From: Nocardiopsis xinjiangensis YIM 90004
GTDB lineage: Bacteria > Actinomycetota > Actinomycetes > Streptosporangiales > Streptosporangiaceae
Assembly: GCF_000341145.1 (NCBI RefSeq)
Contig: NZ_ANBE01000014.1
Span: 20,938-54,202 of the forward strand
Direction: 5' to 3'
DNA: 33,265 bases
Shown here: positions 6,127-13,231 of the stretch, piece after piece
How the letters are laid out: the number at the start of each line of letters is the position of its first letter
Position numbering within the stretch: position 1 is the stretch's first letter
Position numbers and translations under genes: made by a program
Notes under the pieces: generated by a model
Seen by the model: only the letters and a program-made list of their open reading frames with translations
Database searches by the model: none
Told to the model about the DNA's origin: nothing

Positions 6127-8637
6127 GTGTTCGGACGAATGGCGGAAAGCGTCCGCCGCCTCCTGGGTAAACCCGGAGCGGTGGACCTGCGGCCCTATAC
6201 CAAGCTCCTGTCGGCGATCGAGGCCGAGGAGGATGGTCTTCGCGAGCTCAGTGACGCCGAGCTGAACGAGAAGGCCATCGAACTCGGCAACGCGGAACTC
6301 CCCTATGAACGCGGCGACCTCGTCATGCTGTGCGCGGTCGGCCGAGAGGCCGCCCGGCGCGCCCTGGACGAGCGCCCCTACGACGTCCAGATGCTCGGCG
6401 TCATGGCGCTGCTCGACGGGCACGTGACCGAGATGGCCACCGGTGAGGGCAAGACGCTCGCCGGTGCCCTGGCGGCGGCCGGGTTCGCGCTGCGCGGTCG
6501 GCGTGTGCACCTGCTGAGCGTCAACGACTACCTGGCCAAACGTGACGCGGACTGGATGCGTCCTCTCTACGACCTGCTCGGCGTCACGGTCGGGTGGATC
6601 AACGAGGACTCCACCCCCGATGAGCGTCGTGAGGCCTACTCCCAGGACATCACCTACGCGGCCGTGAGCGAGCTCGGTTTCGACGTGCTGCGCGACCGTA
6701 TGGTCACCGATGTCGCCGACCGTGTGGTACCCCCGCCCGCGGTCGCCATCGTCGACGAGGCCGACTCCGTACTGGTCGATGAGGCGCGTGTGCCACTGGT
6801 GCTGGCCGGGGCCGCCGAGAGCGCCGCGGCCGACATGGAGATGGCCGACCTGGTGCGCACCCTCAAACCCCGTGTCGACTACGAGGTCGACGCCGAGGGG
6901 CGCAACGTCCAGCTCACCGACACCGGCATCGACCGGGTCGAGAAGGCCCTCGGCGGTGTCGACCTCTACGCGGAGGACGAGGAGTCCCGCCTGCCCGAGG
7001 TCAACCTGGCCCTGCACGCGCAGGTGCTGCTCCAGCGCGATGTCCACTACGTCGTGCGCGATGGCGAGCTGCGCATCATCAACGAGTCGCGCGGCCGTAT
7101 CGCCATGCTCCAGCGCTGGCCCGACGGCCTCCAGGCCGCCGTGGAGGCGAAGGAGAGGGTCGACGTCAGCGAGACCGGCGAGGTCCTCGACTCGATCACG
7201 GTGCAGTCGCTGATCCTGCGCTATCCGACCCTGGCCGGCATGACCGGTACGGCGATGGCCGTGGCCGAGCAGCTGCGCGAGTTCTACGAGCTCGAGGTCG
7301 CGGTCGTGCCCTCCAACAAGCCGGACATCCGCGAGGACCGCGGCACCCGCTTGTACGCCACGAAGGAGGAGAAGGAGGACGCGCTCGTCGCCGAGGTCGA
7401 GAAGGTGCACGACAGCGGCCGCCCGGTCCTCATCGGCACCCAGGACGTGGCCGAGTCCGAGCTCCTGGCCGAGCGCTTGCGCAAGGCCGGTCTGGAGTGC
7501 GTGGTCCTCAACGCCAAGAACGACGCCGACGAGGCCTCGATCATCGCCGAGGCGGGAACCCACGGCGCCATCACGGTCTCCACGCAGATGGCCGGCCGCG
7601 GCACCGACATCCGCCTGGGCGGCAGCGACATGTCCGACCGCGAGCGTGTGGTGGAGAGCGGCGGTCTGTTCGTCATGGGCTTCGGCCGTTACCCCAGCAG
7701 TCGGCTGGACGGTCAGCTGCGCGGGCGGTCCGGGCGCCAGGGCGACCCAGGCGACTCCCTGTTCTTCGTCAGCATGGACGACGACCTGCTCGTCAACCAC
7801 GCTCCGGAGACCACCGGGTACAAGGCCGCCGACGACGGCGAGATCACCGAGGAGAGCTGGCTGGCCATGGTCGACCACGCCCAGCGGGTGGCCGAGGGGC
7901 AGTTGCTGGAGGTGCACCGCAACACCTGGCGCTACAACCAGCTCATCGACGTGCAGCGCGACGTGGTGCTGGAGCACCGCGAGCTCGTGCTCACCGGTGA
8001 CGAGGGCGACCGGCACATCCGCAAGGACGGCCCGACCCGCCACACCGAGCTGATCGATGAGCTCGCGCAGGCGCTGGCCGCCATCGAGGCCGGGGCTGAT
8101 CCGGGGGCCGGGACCGATACGGACGACGGGAACGGGGAGGCCGTCGGCGAGAGCGCGGGGGCCGGGACCGAGGAGAAGGCGGGGTCCGAGGACACGGGCG
8201 ACGGAGCAGAGGAGAAGACCTCCGAGAAGGAGGGCCCCGAGGTCACCGAGGAACACGAGGAGCAGGCCCGAGAGCAGGTCGCCCGGGCCGCCCGCCTCAT
8301 CACCCTGTACCACCTCGACCGCGGCTGGACCGACCACAACGCGTTCCTGTCGGAGCTGCGCGAGGGCATCCACCTGCGCTTCCTGGGCCGGCGCGACCCG
8401 CTGGACGAGTTCAACCGCGAGGCGGTACCGGTCTTCAAGGGTTTCCTCGAGGAGGCGCGTACGCGGGCGGCCGAGACCTTCGGGGAGCTCGAGGTGCGCG
8501 ACGGTGCGGTCGACGTCGGCGCGGTCGGGGTCAAACGCCCGTCCATGACGTGGACCTACATGGTGCACGACCACCCGTTCAGTTCACCGATCGAGACCCT
8601 CGCCGGAAAACTCAAGGGCAACAAGAGCACCGGCTGA
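6127..8637 (+). CDS. secA2: accessory preprotein translocase ATPase SecA2
   Basis: A SecA-family motor of about 836 residues. It has the SecA nucleotide-binding motif ATGEGKT at 104-110, the Walker B VDEADSVLVDEA, the conserved QMAGRGTDIRLGG, QLRGRSGRQGDPG, and a C-terminus TWTYMVHDHPFSS that recalls the ending of mycobacterial SecA2 (TWTYMVNDNP). It lacks the Cys/His zinc tail of SecA1, also as in SecA2. Actinobacterial SecA2 exports a limited set of proteins together with SecYEG. A Gly/Asp/Glu-rich stretch of about 60 residues (656-715) interrupts the helical scaffold region, where the mycobacterial protein is much shorter. The GTG at 6127 was chosen because a -10-like TACTCT lies six bases upstream (leaderless pattern); the ATG at 6139 is the alternative. 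Confidence 0.93.
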   Translation: MFGRMAESVRRLLGKPGAVDLRPYTKLLSAIEAEEDGLRELSDAELNEKAIELGNAELPYERGDLVMLCAVGREAARRALDERPYDVQMLGVMALLDGHVTEMATGEGKTLAGALAAAGFALRGRRVHLLSVNDYLAKRDADWMRPLYDLLGVTVGWINEDSTPDERREAYSQDITYAAVSELGFDVLRDRMVTDVADRVVPPPAVAIVDEADSVLVDEARVPLVLAGAAESAAADMEMADLVRTLKPRVDYEVDAEGRNVQLTDTGIDRVEKALGGVDLYAEDEESRLPEVNLALHAQVLLQRDVHYVVRDGELRIINESRGRIAMLQRWPDGLQAAVEAKERVDVSETGEVLDSITVQSLILRYPTLAGMTGTAMAVAEQLREFYELEVAVVPSNKPDIREDRGTRLYATKEEKEDALVAEVEKVHDSGRPVLIGTQDVAESELLAERLRKAGLECVVLNAKNDADEASIIAEAGTHGAITVSTQMAGRGTDIRLGGSDMSDRERVVESGGLFVMGFGRYPSSRLDGQLRGRSGRQGDPGDSLFFVSMDDDLLVNHAPETTGYKAADDGEITEESWLAMVDHAQRVAEGQLLEVHRNTWRYNQLIDVQRDVVLEHRELVLTGDEGDRHIRKDGPTRHTELIDELAQALAAIEAGADPGAGTDTDDGNGEAVGESAGAGTEEKAGSEDTGDGAEEKTSEKEGPEVTEEHEEQAREQVARAARLITLYHLDRGWTDHNAFLSELREGIHLRFLGRRDPLDEFNREAVPVFKGFLEEARTRAAETFGELEVRDGAVDVGAVGVKRPSMTWTYMVHDHPFSSPIETLAGKLKGNKSTG

Positions 8638-8662
8638 GGCGATTGATCGCCATTGTGAAACG

Positions 8663-8705
8663 TGCGCGGTCCAGGACTTTGGTCCTGGCCGCGCATTACT
8701 TTTGT
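8663..8705 (+). terminator. terminator of secA2
   Basis: TGCGCGG and CCAGGAC (8663-8677, one bulged T) pair with GTCCTGG and CCGCGCA (8682-8695) around a 4-base loop. A T-rich tail (TTACTTTTGT) follows. Confidence 0.8.
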
Positions 8706-8768
8706 CGGATCATTCGGAACGCGATTGATCCGGCCGTCGAGTCGCCGGTTCAATGATCGTAGCGGCGT

Positions 8769-8774
8769 TATGAT
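8769..8774 (+). promoter_or_regulatory. candidate -10 element for the small gene at 8821
   Basis: TATGAT, close to the sigma-70 consensus, lies about 47 bases before the GTG start and after the secA2 terminator. No convincing -35 was found at 17 bases. Confidence 0.4.
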
Positions 8775-8820
8775 GGCTACGTTTTCCTTTGTCAGCGACA
8801 TGTGTGGGGATGAATAGACG

Positions 8821-9090
8821 GTGGTCCACGAAGTGGGTGCGCAGGAGAAGATCACGTACGGTCGGAACGACCGCTTCCATGGAGGGCCCGTCGGCGGGGG
8901 CCACTTCTGGATCGACGACGGCGGTCGGCCCGTCGCGAAGATCGGGGGTCCCAAGGAGTGGCGCCCCCGCCCCATGATCGACGTCCGGGAGGGCGACACC
9001 TTCAGCGTCGGCGGACAGGTCTGGAGGGTGAACGAGATCGTCGAGGCCGACACCCCGGACGCTCATCTTCTCGCGACGAGGGTGGGCTGA
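8821..9090 (+). CDS. small conserved-looking protein of unknown function (possibly DUF6406-like)
   Basis: An 89-residue protein with no signal peptide or membrane segment. Visible features are a Gly-rich front part (HGGPVGGGHFW at about 20-30) and a beta-rich second half, DVREGDTFSVGGQVWRVNEI, where a polar strand leads into the VGGQVWRV turn. That second half recalls small Streptomyces proteins grouped as DUF6406, but this is memory of style and not a match. The GTG start follows GGGGA about ten bases upstream and a TATGAT -10 element. It is a separate transcription unit between the secA2 terminator and a hairpin at 9110-9147. Function is unknown; codon use is normal for the window. Confidence 0.7.
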   Translation: MVHEVGAQEKITYGRNDRFHGGPVGGGHFWIDDGGRPVAKIGGPKEWRPRPMIDVREGDTFSVGGQVWRVNEIVEADTPDAHLLATRVG

Positions 9091-9109
9091 TCTGCTTTGC
9101 GGATTCCAT

Positions 9110-9158
9110 CGGGGGTTTTCCGGGTGCGTCGGTGATCGCAACCCCCGGCAACCTTTTG
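9110..9158 (+). terminator. probable terminator of the gene at 8821-9090
   Basis: CGGGGGTT (9110-9117) pairs with AACCCCCG (9140-9147) across a 22-base loop. A short T-run (CCTTTTG) follows. The stem is short and the loop large. Confidence 0.5.
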
Positions 9159-9424
9159 CCTCGACGTGCTCGTTGTTTCTTTTTCCTGTGCGTGCCCCTG
9201 TCCTTCCGGTTTCGTGTGATGGCTGGGGTTCTGCTGTTGCCGTGTGCGGGGCCACCTCGGAAAAACGTGCCTTTCGTTGATCGGGACGCTCCGGTTGCCG
9301 ACGCGGGGGTTCCCGCGTTATCACCGGATCGTCGGCGTCGAACGTGCGGCACGCGCTCCGGGCCGTGAGTAGGGGAGCACTCGCCTCTCGAGCGCTCGGG
9401 CCGCTGCGTGCGCCACCTGGAGGC

Positions 9425-9458
9425 CGGGCCCAGGGGCTGTCCCCCGCCCCTGGGCCCG
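9425..9458. terminator. 13-bp perfect hairpin, terminator-like without T-tract
   Basis: CGGGCCCAGGGGC (9425-9437) pairs perfectly with GCCCCTGGGCCCG (9446-9458) around an 8-base loop. GC-rich hairpins lacking a U-tail often serve as terminators in actinomycetes; the role here is inferred. Confidence 0.5.
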
Positions 9459-9503
9459 ACCGCCGCACGTGCTGTCGCCGTGGTTCCCGCCTCCGCCGAC
9501 GAG

Positions 9504-9509
9504 TAGCGT
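9504..9509 (+). promoter_or_regulatory. candidate -10 element (TAGCGT) for a leaderless Dabb gene
   Basis: TAGCGT ends six bases before the ATG at 9516, and there is no Shine-Dalgarno sequence. This is the typical spacing of actinobacterial leaderless promoters. Confidence 0.5.
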
Positions 9510-9515
9510 CGTGCC

Positions 9516-9815
9516 ATGACTCTTCGACACATCGCGCTCTTCCGCTGGAAGGATGACGTCACCGACGCTCAGATCGCCGAGGTCGAGCGCCTCCTCGGGG
9601 CCCTGCCCGATGCCGTCCCCGAACTGCGCTCCTACACCTTCGGGCGGGACGCCGGTATCGGTGAGGGGGCCTTCGACTTCGCGGTGGTCGCCGACGTCGA
9701 CGACGAGGGCGGCTTCCTCGCCTACCGCGACCACCCCGACCACCAGGCTGCGCTGGCGGTGATCCGACCGCTGCTGGCCGACCGCGCCGCGCTCCAGTAT
9801 CCGCTCTCAGGGTAG
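9516..9815 (+). CDS. Dabb (stress-responsive A/B barrel) domain protein
   Basis: A 99-residue single-domain protein. It opens with the family signature MTLRHIALFRWKDD, continues with an amphipathic helix (AQIAEVERLLGALPDAVPEL), a central strand SYTFGRDAG, the strand FDFAVVADVDDE, and the typical YRDHPDHQAALAVIRPLL near the end. Dabb proteins form dimeric alpha+beta barrels; some are stress-induced, others are polyketide cyclases or have no known activity, so no substrate can be assigned. The ATG has no ribosome site but a TAGCGT -10 six bases upstream, implying a leaderless message. It appears to be monocistronic. Confidence 0.92.
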   Translation: MTLRHIALFRWKDDVTDAQIAEVERLLGALPDAVPELRSYTFGRDAGIGEGAFDFAVVADVDDEGGFLAYRDHPDHQAALAVIRPLLADRAALQYPLSG

Positions 9816-9868
9816 ATCGCGTTCCAGTACCGGATGAGCGAGGGAGTGGCCTGTTCAGGATGGGAGAA

Positions 9869-9897
9869 TTGGATCACAAAAGGTCTTGTAGTAGAAC
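9869..9897 (+). promoter_or_regulatory. candidate promoter in the gene-free stretch after the Dabb gene
   Basis: TTGGAT (9869-9874) and TAGAAC (9892-9897) are spaced by exactly 17 bases in a locally AT-rich patch. No plus-strand gene follows; two strong hairpins do (9934-9962 and 9990-10031). Confidence 0.4.
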
Positions 9898-9933
9898 GCG
9901 TTTCACCAGTAGGCTCCCACTGTGCCTGATCCG

Positions 9934-9962
9934 GGTGCCCGGCAGTTCTTCCGCCGGGCACC
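9934..9962. terminator. 10-bp perfect hairpin
   Basis: GGTGCCCGGC (9934-9943) pairs with GCCGGGCACC (9953-9962) around AGTTCTTCC. It lies between convergent genes and could end transcription in either direction. Confidence 0.5.
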
Positions 9963-9989
9963 GCCGGACGCCAGGTGAGAGATGAACGT

Positions 9990-10031
9990 CGCCCGCCCGG
10001 AATCGGATCGCGCCCCGACTCCGGGCGGGCG
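9990..10031. terminator. 12-bp perfect hairpin between convergent genes
   Basis: CGCCCGCCCGGA (9990-10001) pairs with TCCGGGCGGGCG (10020-10031) across an 18-base loop. It begins 36 bases past the stop of the minus-strand gene at 10068-10394 and probably ends it. There is no T-tract. Confidence 0.5.
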
Positions 10032-10067
10032 GCGTGCTGTTCGGGCCAGGGCGAGGGCCGTCGGACT

Positions 10068-10394
10068 TCATGCGAGCAGCCGGGTGATCTCCACGAAGGT
10101 CGCGCACGGCCAGGGGTGGGCGCAGCTCGCGCAGGACTCCTCGCCGTCGGGGTGGTGCAGGCGCACCAGATGTGCACACACCGCGGCCAGGGCCGAGATC
10201 TCCTGGCGCGCGTGCGCGTAGAAAGCGAGGTCGTTGATCCGGGACAGCGCGCTGGGCGAGGTGGACGCGGGCAGCCCGACAGTGTCGGGTTCCCAAGGGG
10301 ACGCCCGGTCACAGCGCTCCTGGATGCCTTGGACGCACCGGAGCAGCCTCGTGTGTTCGGACAGTCGTGCGGTGGAGCGGGCGCTCGACGGCAT
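10068..10394 (-). CDS. small protein with C-x2-C-x-H-x2-W-P-C motif, unknown function
   Basis: A 108-residue protein. The start ATG at 10394 follows GGGGGAG by about seven bases, which decides it over a longer upstream frame. The N-terminal half is helical and Arg/Ser/Leu-rich (TARLSEHTRLLRCVQGIQERCD). The C-terminal part ends in CASCAHPWPCATFVEITRLLA: three Cys and a His in a tight cluster that looks able to hold zinc. Similar C..H..WPC endings occur in uncharacterised actinomycete proteins, so the motif probably has a structural or metal-binding role. No membrane segment or signal peptide is seen. It lies downstream of the Cys-rich peptide gene on the same strand, but two hairpins separate them, so they are likely separate transcripts. 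I do not recognise the family. Confidence 0.75.
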   Translation of the reverse strand: MPSSARSTARLSEHTRLLRCVQGIQERCDRASPWEPDTVGLPASTSPSALSRINDLAFYAHARQEISALAAVCAHLVRLHHPDGEESCASCAHPWPCATFVEITRLLA

Positions 10395-10491
10395 CGCTGA
10401 TCTCCCCCAATGGGTGGATACGCAGCACGTAGTTACATAGCGTATACCCGGAGTTGCGGAATGTCGCGACACACGAAGGCCGTGGTGAGAA

Positions 10492-10523
10492 GCGGGCTGC
10501 CCCCAAGGGGAGGGGCAGCCCGC
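10492..10523. terminator. 12-bp perfect hairpin between the Cys-rich peptide gene and the 10068-10394 gene
   Basis: GCGGGCTGCCCC (10492-10503) pairs with GGGGCAGCCCGC (10512-10523) around an 8-base loop. Downstream on the minus strand is TTCTCACC, not a full T-tract. Probable terminator. Confidence 0.55.
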
Positions 10524-10602
10524 GCGGAGGGGGAGAGGGTCTGCGATTCCCGGGCCTCCGAGGCCGGGGCAGTGATCCTTCGGGGTGTCCAGTGCTGTGT
10601 CG

Positions 10603-10636
10603 GTCAGGGTTTGCCCGTTACGGAGCGAACCCTGAC
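10603..10636. terminator. 9-bp hairpin just after the Cys-rich peptide gene
   Basis: GTCAGGGTT (10603-10611) pairs with AACCCTGAC (10628-10636) across a 16-base loop. It starts ten bases past the TAG of the minus-strand micro-gene and is a plausible terminator or transcript-stabilising stem. Confidence 0.45.
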
Positions 10637-10646
10637 TGATGCGGCA

Positions 10647-10757
10647 CTAGCTGCAGTTGCCGCCGCAGCTGCAGGAACCGCCGCTCTGGCAGCCGCAACC
10701 GCAGCTCGATCCGCAGCTGCAGCCGCTCATCGCCGGGGGAGTGGTCAGGTGGGGCAC
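10647..10757 (-). CDS. tiny Cys/Gly/Ser-rich peptide, metallothionein-like
   Basis: A 36-codon frame from GTG 10757, or 27 codons from the in-frame ATG at 10730. The GTG is preceded by GAGGAGGG with four bases between, whereas the ATG has no ribosome site. The part after the ATG begins MSGCSCGSSCGCGCQSGG. Numbered from that ATG, Cys falls at 4, 6, 10, 12, 14, 20, 22 and 26: eight of 27 residues, in C-x-C pairs, with Gly and Ser making up nearly everything else. There is no aromatic residue and no membrane segment. This is the composition and spacing of small copper metallothioneins such as that of Neurospora. A Gly/Ser/Cys core is also reminiscent of azole-modified peptides like microcin B17, but no YcaO-type enzyme lies in the window. 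It is 214 bases downstream of cydB on the same strand. Confidence 0.6.
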   Translation of the reverse strand: MPHLTTPPAMSGCSCGSSCGCGCQSGGSCSCGGNCS

Positions 10758-10971
10758 AGTCCCTCCTCAGGGATCGACGCGACGCCCGCCTGCGATCGGC
10801 GCCGGGGGCCTCCCGAGGGAGCGGCGCGACGGGCGAATTTCCCGAACAATGACCTGCCCGACCCTGGCTTTTCCAATCCGGGGATTGCGCCTTACTCTAC
10901 GGTTACTTCCCGTGATCAACGGCCGTACGGCCGTCGTATCCCCTGTGACCTGGGGATTCTTCGAGTCGGTC

Positions 10972-11895
10972 TCACGCGAAGAAAGTCACCGCCCCCGCCG
11001 AACGCCGGGTCATTCGGTGGAGCCAAACCTGTCCGAGGAGCATGACCGGAACGGTTGGGACGAGCGTTGCCCAGACAAAGGTACCGGTCACGCCGGGGAT
11101 CGCCGCCGAGGGCAGATCCGCCACCAGGGCCACCAGGATCCCGGGTGCCGCGATCGCCATCGCCGACGTCACTCGCGAGATCATCGGCCCGTACACCCCC
11201 GTGGTCACCATCAGTGACCCCAGGAGCAGGAGCATCACGGCCCCCGCCACCAGAGGGTCCTCCGGTCGCGGACCGCCGGGCAGCACCGCTGCGGCCGCCG
11301 CCAGCACCACCGCCGCCATCGCCCACCGGGACAAGATACGCGTGAGCTCCCCACAGGCATCGGCCGCCTGCCCGCCGTCGTCGGCCGCCAGGCGGTCCGC
11401 CCCGAACGAAGCGCCCCGCAGGGCGAAGAGCGCGACGACCGCCGCCGTGCACAGCGGTGTGAACAACCCCGACCACAGGACGCCGGTGAGCAGGCCGGCC
11501 AGGATCAGGCCCCAACTCAGGGCCAGACCCCAGCTCCCGGCGATCACGGCGCCTTCCCACACCGCTCTCCACCGGGCCGAGGGCACACGCCGCCACAACC
11601 ACAGACCCGCGTCGCGGATCAGCCACGCCAGGGCCAAGGCCGCGAGCGCGGGCCACAGGCGCCCGACCACGTGGTGCTCCACCGACGGGAACAGGCCGGC
11701 GAGCACCCCCAACGCGGCCACCAGCCACACCTCCGAGGCCAGGAAGTACGGGGCGATCGCTGCCAGGGCGCTCCGGCGTTGACCGGTGGAGCGCGCCACA
11801 CGCGGCATCAGCAGGCCCAGGCCGACATCGGCCCCGGCCAGGACCAGGTATCCGACCACGAAGGCGGTGAGCAGAAGAGCGGAGAAAATGTCCAT
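10972..11895 (-). CDS. cydB: cytochrome bd-type oxidase subunit II
   Basis: A 307-residue membrane protein with about eight hydrophobic segments, starting MDIFSALLLTAFVVGYLVLAGADVGLGLL; the G-x-D-x-G-L-G pattern in the first helix fits the CydB family. It is shorter than usual CydB (about 330-380). In bd oxidases CydB is the haem-free partner of CydA in the cytoplasmic membrane. The ATG at 11895 has AGGA about ten bases upstream and lies 20 bases past the cydA stop, so the two genes form an operon. No cydCD-type ABC transporter follows; instead comes a Cys-rich micro-gene. Subunit assignment rests on position after cydA and membrane topology as well as the N-terminal motif. Confidence 0.88.
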   Translation of the reverse strand: MDIFSALLLTAFVVGYLVLAGADVGLGLLMPRVARSTGQRRSALAAIAPYFLASEVWLVAALGVLAGLFPSVEHHVVGRLWPALAALALAWLIRDAGLWLWRRVPSARWRAVWEGAVIAGSWGLALSWGLILAGLLTGVLWSGLFTPLCTAAVVALFALRGASFGADRLAADDGGQAADACGELTRILSRWAMAAVVLAAAAAVLPGGPRPEDPLVAGAVMLLLLGSLMVTTGVYGPMISRVTSAMAIAAPGILVALVADLPSAAIPGVTGTFVWATLVPTVPVMLLGQVWLHRMTRRSAGAVTFFA

Positions 11896-11915
11896 GACGG
11901 GGTCTTCCTACGTGA

Positions 11916-13160
11916 TCAGAAGGTGAGTCGGGGAGCGGCGGGCTCTTCCTGCTCCGGACCCCGCTCGGCGAGAGGGCCGAGATCCGGGCCCAGGCGGGCG
12001 AAACGCACCAGCAGCCACAGCGTGATCGCGGCCAGCGCCGCGAACGCGGCCGTGAAGAACGAGAACGAGGCCACCGCCGCCCCCGCCGGCATCGGTGTCA
12101 TCGCGTCGGCCGTGGTCAGATGGTGGGTGACCATCCACGGCTGCCGGTCGGTCTCCCGGAACACCCACCCGGCCACACTCGCTATGTAGGGCATGACCGG
12201 GGTGACCACCAGAGGCGCCAGGAACCAGCGCCACCGGTCCAGGCCCCCGAACGGCCACACCAGCGCCATCACCGGGCCCAAGAAGAACAACAAGGTCCAC
12301 ATCAGCATCATGGTGACGGACCCGGCCTGGCTCATCGCCGACGCGAGGCCCCCGCCGGCGGCCTCGGTCATGGCCTCCGCCTCCTCGGTCGTGTAAGTCA
12401 GGCCGCTCGTGGGCGGGGCGGTGTCGAAGTAGGAGAACTGAGCCCCGCCGAAACTCACCACCACCATCGGCATGACGCACATGAGCACCGTGCAGAACCG
12501 GATACCCCGGCGGAACGTGCCGTAGGGATCATGGCCCCGGAACAGGTGGTGGGCGCTGACCGCCCCCACGACCAGCGCGCCCAGCAACAGCGCACTCGTG
12601 ACCACATGCCCGAACGTCAGGGACGAGGCCGGATTGGCCATGAGCGCCACCGGATCGGTCAGGTGCGCCTCCCCGTCGACCATCTCGAACCCGGACGGGT
12701 TGCGCAGGAACCCGTTGGAGACCAGCACCCACCACGCCGACATGTACGCCGTCGCGGTGACCACCAGGAAACAGAACAGGTGTGCCCAGCGGCCCATCCG
12801 GTCCCACCCGAAGACCCACAGCCCCAAGAAGGTCGACTCCACGAAGAAGGCCGTCATCGTCTCCAGAGCGAGCGGAGCCGCGAACGTGTATCCGAACATC
12901 TCGTGGAGCCCGTTCCAGTTCAACGCCAACTGGAGCTCCATGACCAGACCGGACAGCACACCCATGCCGTAGTTGACCAGGTAGAGCCCGCCCCAGAACC
13001 GCACCGAGCGCATACGGTCGCGGTCACCGCGCAGGGTCGCCACGAGCTGGGACACCAGGATGTAGGGGCCCAGCCCCAACGTGAGAGCGACGAACGTGTA
13101 GTGCGTGGCAGCCGTCAGTGCGAACTGCAACCGGGCGAGCAGGAGCGGATCTTCCAGCAT
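11916..13160 (-). CDS. cydA: cytochrome bd-type oxidase subunit I, divergent (short Q-loop)
   Basis: A 414-residue membrane protein starting MLEDPLLLARLQFALTAATHY. Conserved haem features of CydA are present: His20 (E. coli His19), Glu100 and Glu108 (E. coli Glu99/Glu107) in LALETMTAFFVESTF, His185 in LTFGHVVTSA (E. coli His186), several Met near 284-287, and a GWVFRETDRQPW motif at 331-342 (canonical GWxxxExGRQPW, with Asp for Gly). What is missing is the Q-loop: only about 45 residues lie between the flanking helices, with no Lys and no QPxKxAAxE-type quinol motif. It probably reduces oxygen in the membrane, but its electron donor may not be a quinol bound in the usual way. The gene follows a two-component system on the same strand. 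Confidence 0.9.
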   Translation of the reverse strand: MLEDPLLLARLQFALTAATHYTFVALTLGLGPYILVSQLVATLRGDRDRMRSVRFWGGLYLVNYGMGVLSGLVMELQLALNWNGLHEMFGYTFAAPLALETMTAFFVESTFLGLWVFGWDRMGRWAHLFCFLVVTATAYMSAWWVLVSNGFLRNPSGFEMVDGEAHLTDPVALMANPASSLTFGHVVTSALLLGALVVGAVSAHHLFRGHDPYGTFRRGIRFCTVLMCVMPMVVVSFGGAQFSYFDTAPPTSGLTYTTEEAEAMTEAAGGGLASAMSQAGSVTMMLMWTLLFFLGPVMALVWPFGGLDRWRWFLAPLVVTPVMPYIASVAGWVFRETDRQPWMVTHHLTTADAMTPMPAGAAVASFSFFTAAFAALAAITLWLLVRFARLGPDLGPLAERGPEQEEPAAPRLTF

Positions 13161-13231
13161 GTGCGACCTTGCCTGTGTCGGTGGAGACGCCGACAGGTTC
13201 GGTCACCGGAACGCGGACGGGCATCGGCCTC

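Larger units (their letters stand above)
9091..9515. other. 425-base intergenic stretch with hairpins
   Basis: No supported gene. It contains a terminator-like hairpin just after the small gene (9110-9147), a pyrimidine-rich, lower-GC patch (about 9150-9250), a 7-bp hairpin (9301-9318), a strong 13-bp hairpin (9425-9458), and the promoter of the next gene at its right end. Confidence 0.6.

Noticed and set aside
5974..8574. Long open minus-strand frame opposite secA2
   Set aside because: High-GC genes leave long antisense frames open. The plus strand has complete SecA motifs; the minus frame has none and is low-complexity Val/Leu/Gly/Asp.
9982..10221. Plus-strand frame of 79 codons with an AGGTGAGAG ribosome-like site
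   Set aside because: It runs through a hairpin and antisense to the better supported minus-strand gene; its composition is Arg/Ala/Ser-rich without structure.
10647..10757. Reading the Cys-rich peptide as CydX, the small subunit of cytochrome bd
   Set aside because: CydX is a hydrophobic single-helix peptide; this one is soluble and Cys/Gly/Ser-rich.
10410..11045. Plus-strand frame with a poly-Ala stretch across the Cys-rich micro-gene
   Set aside because: The Ala run is the antisense of TGC/GGC/AGC codons, and it crosses hairpins and the cydB end. The minus frame has the ribosome site.
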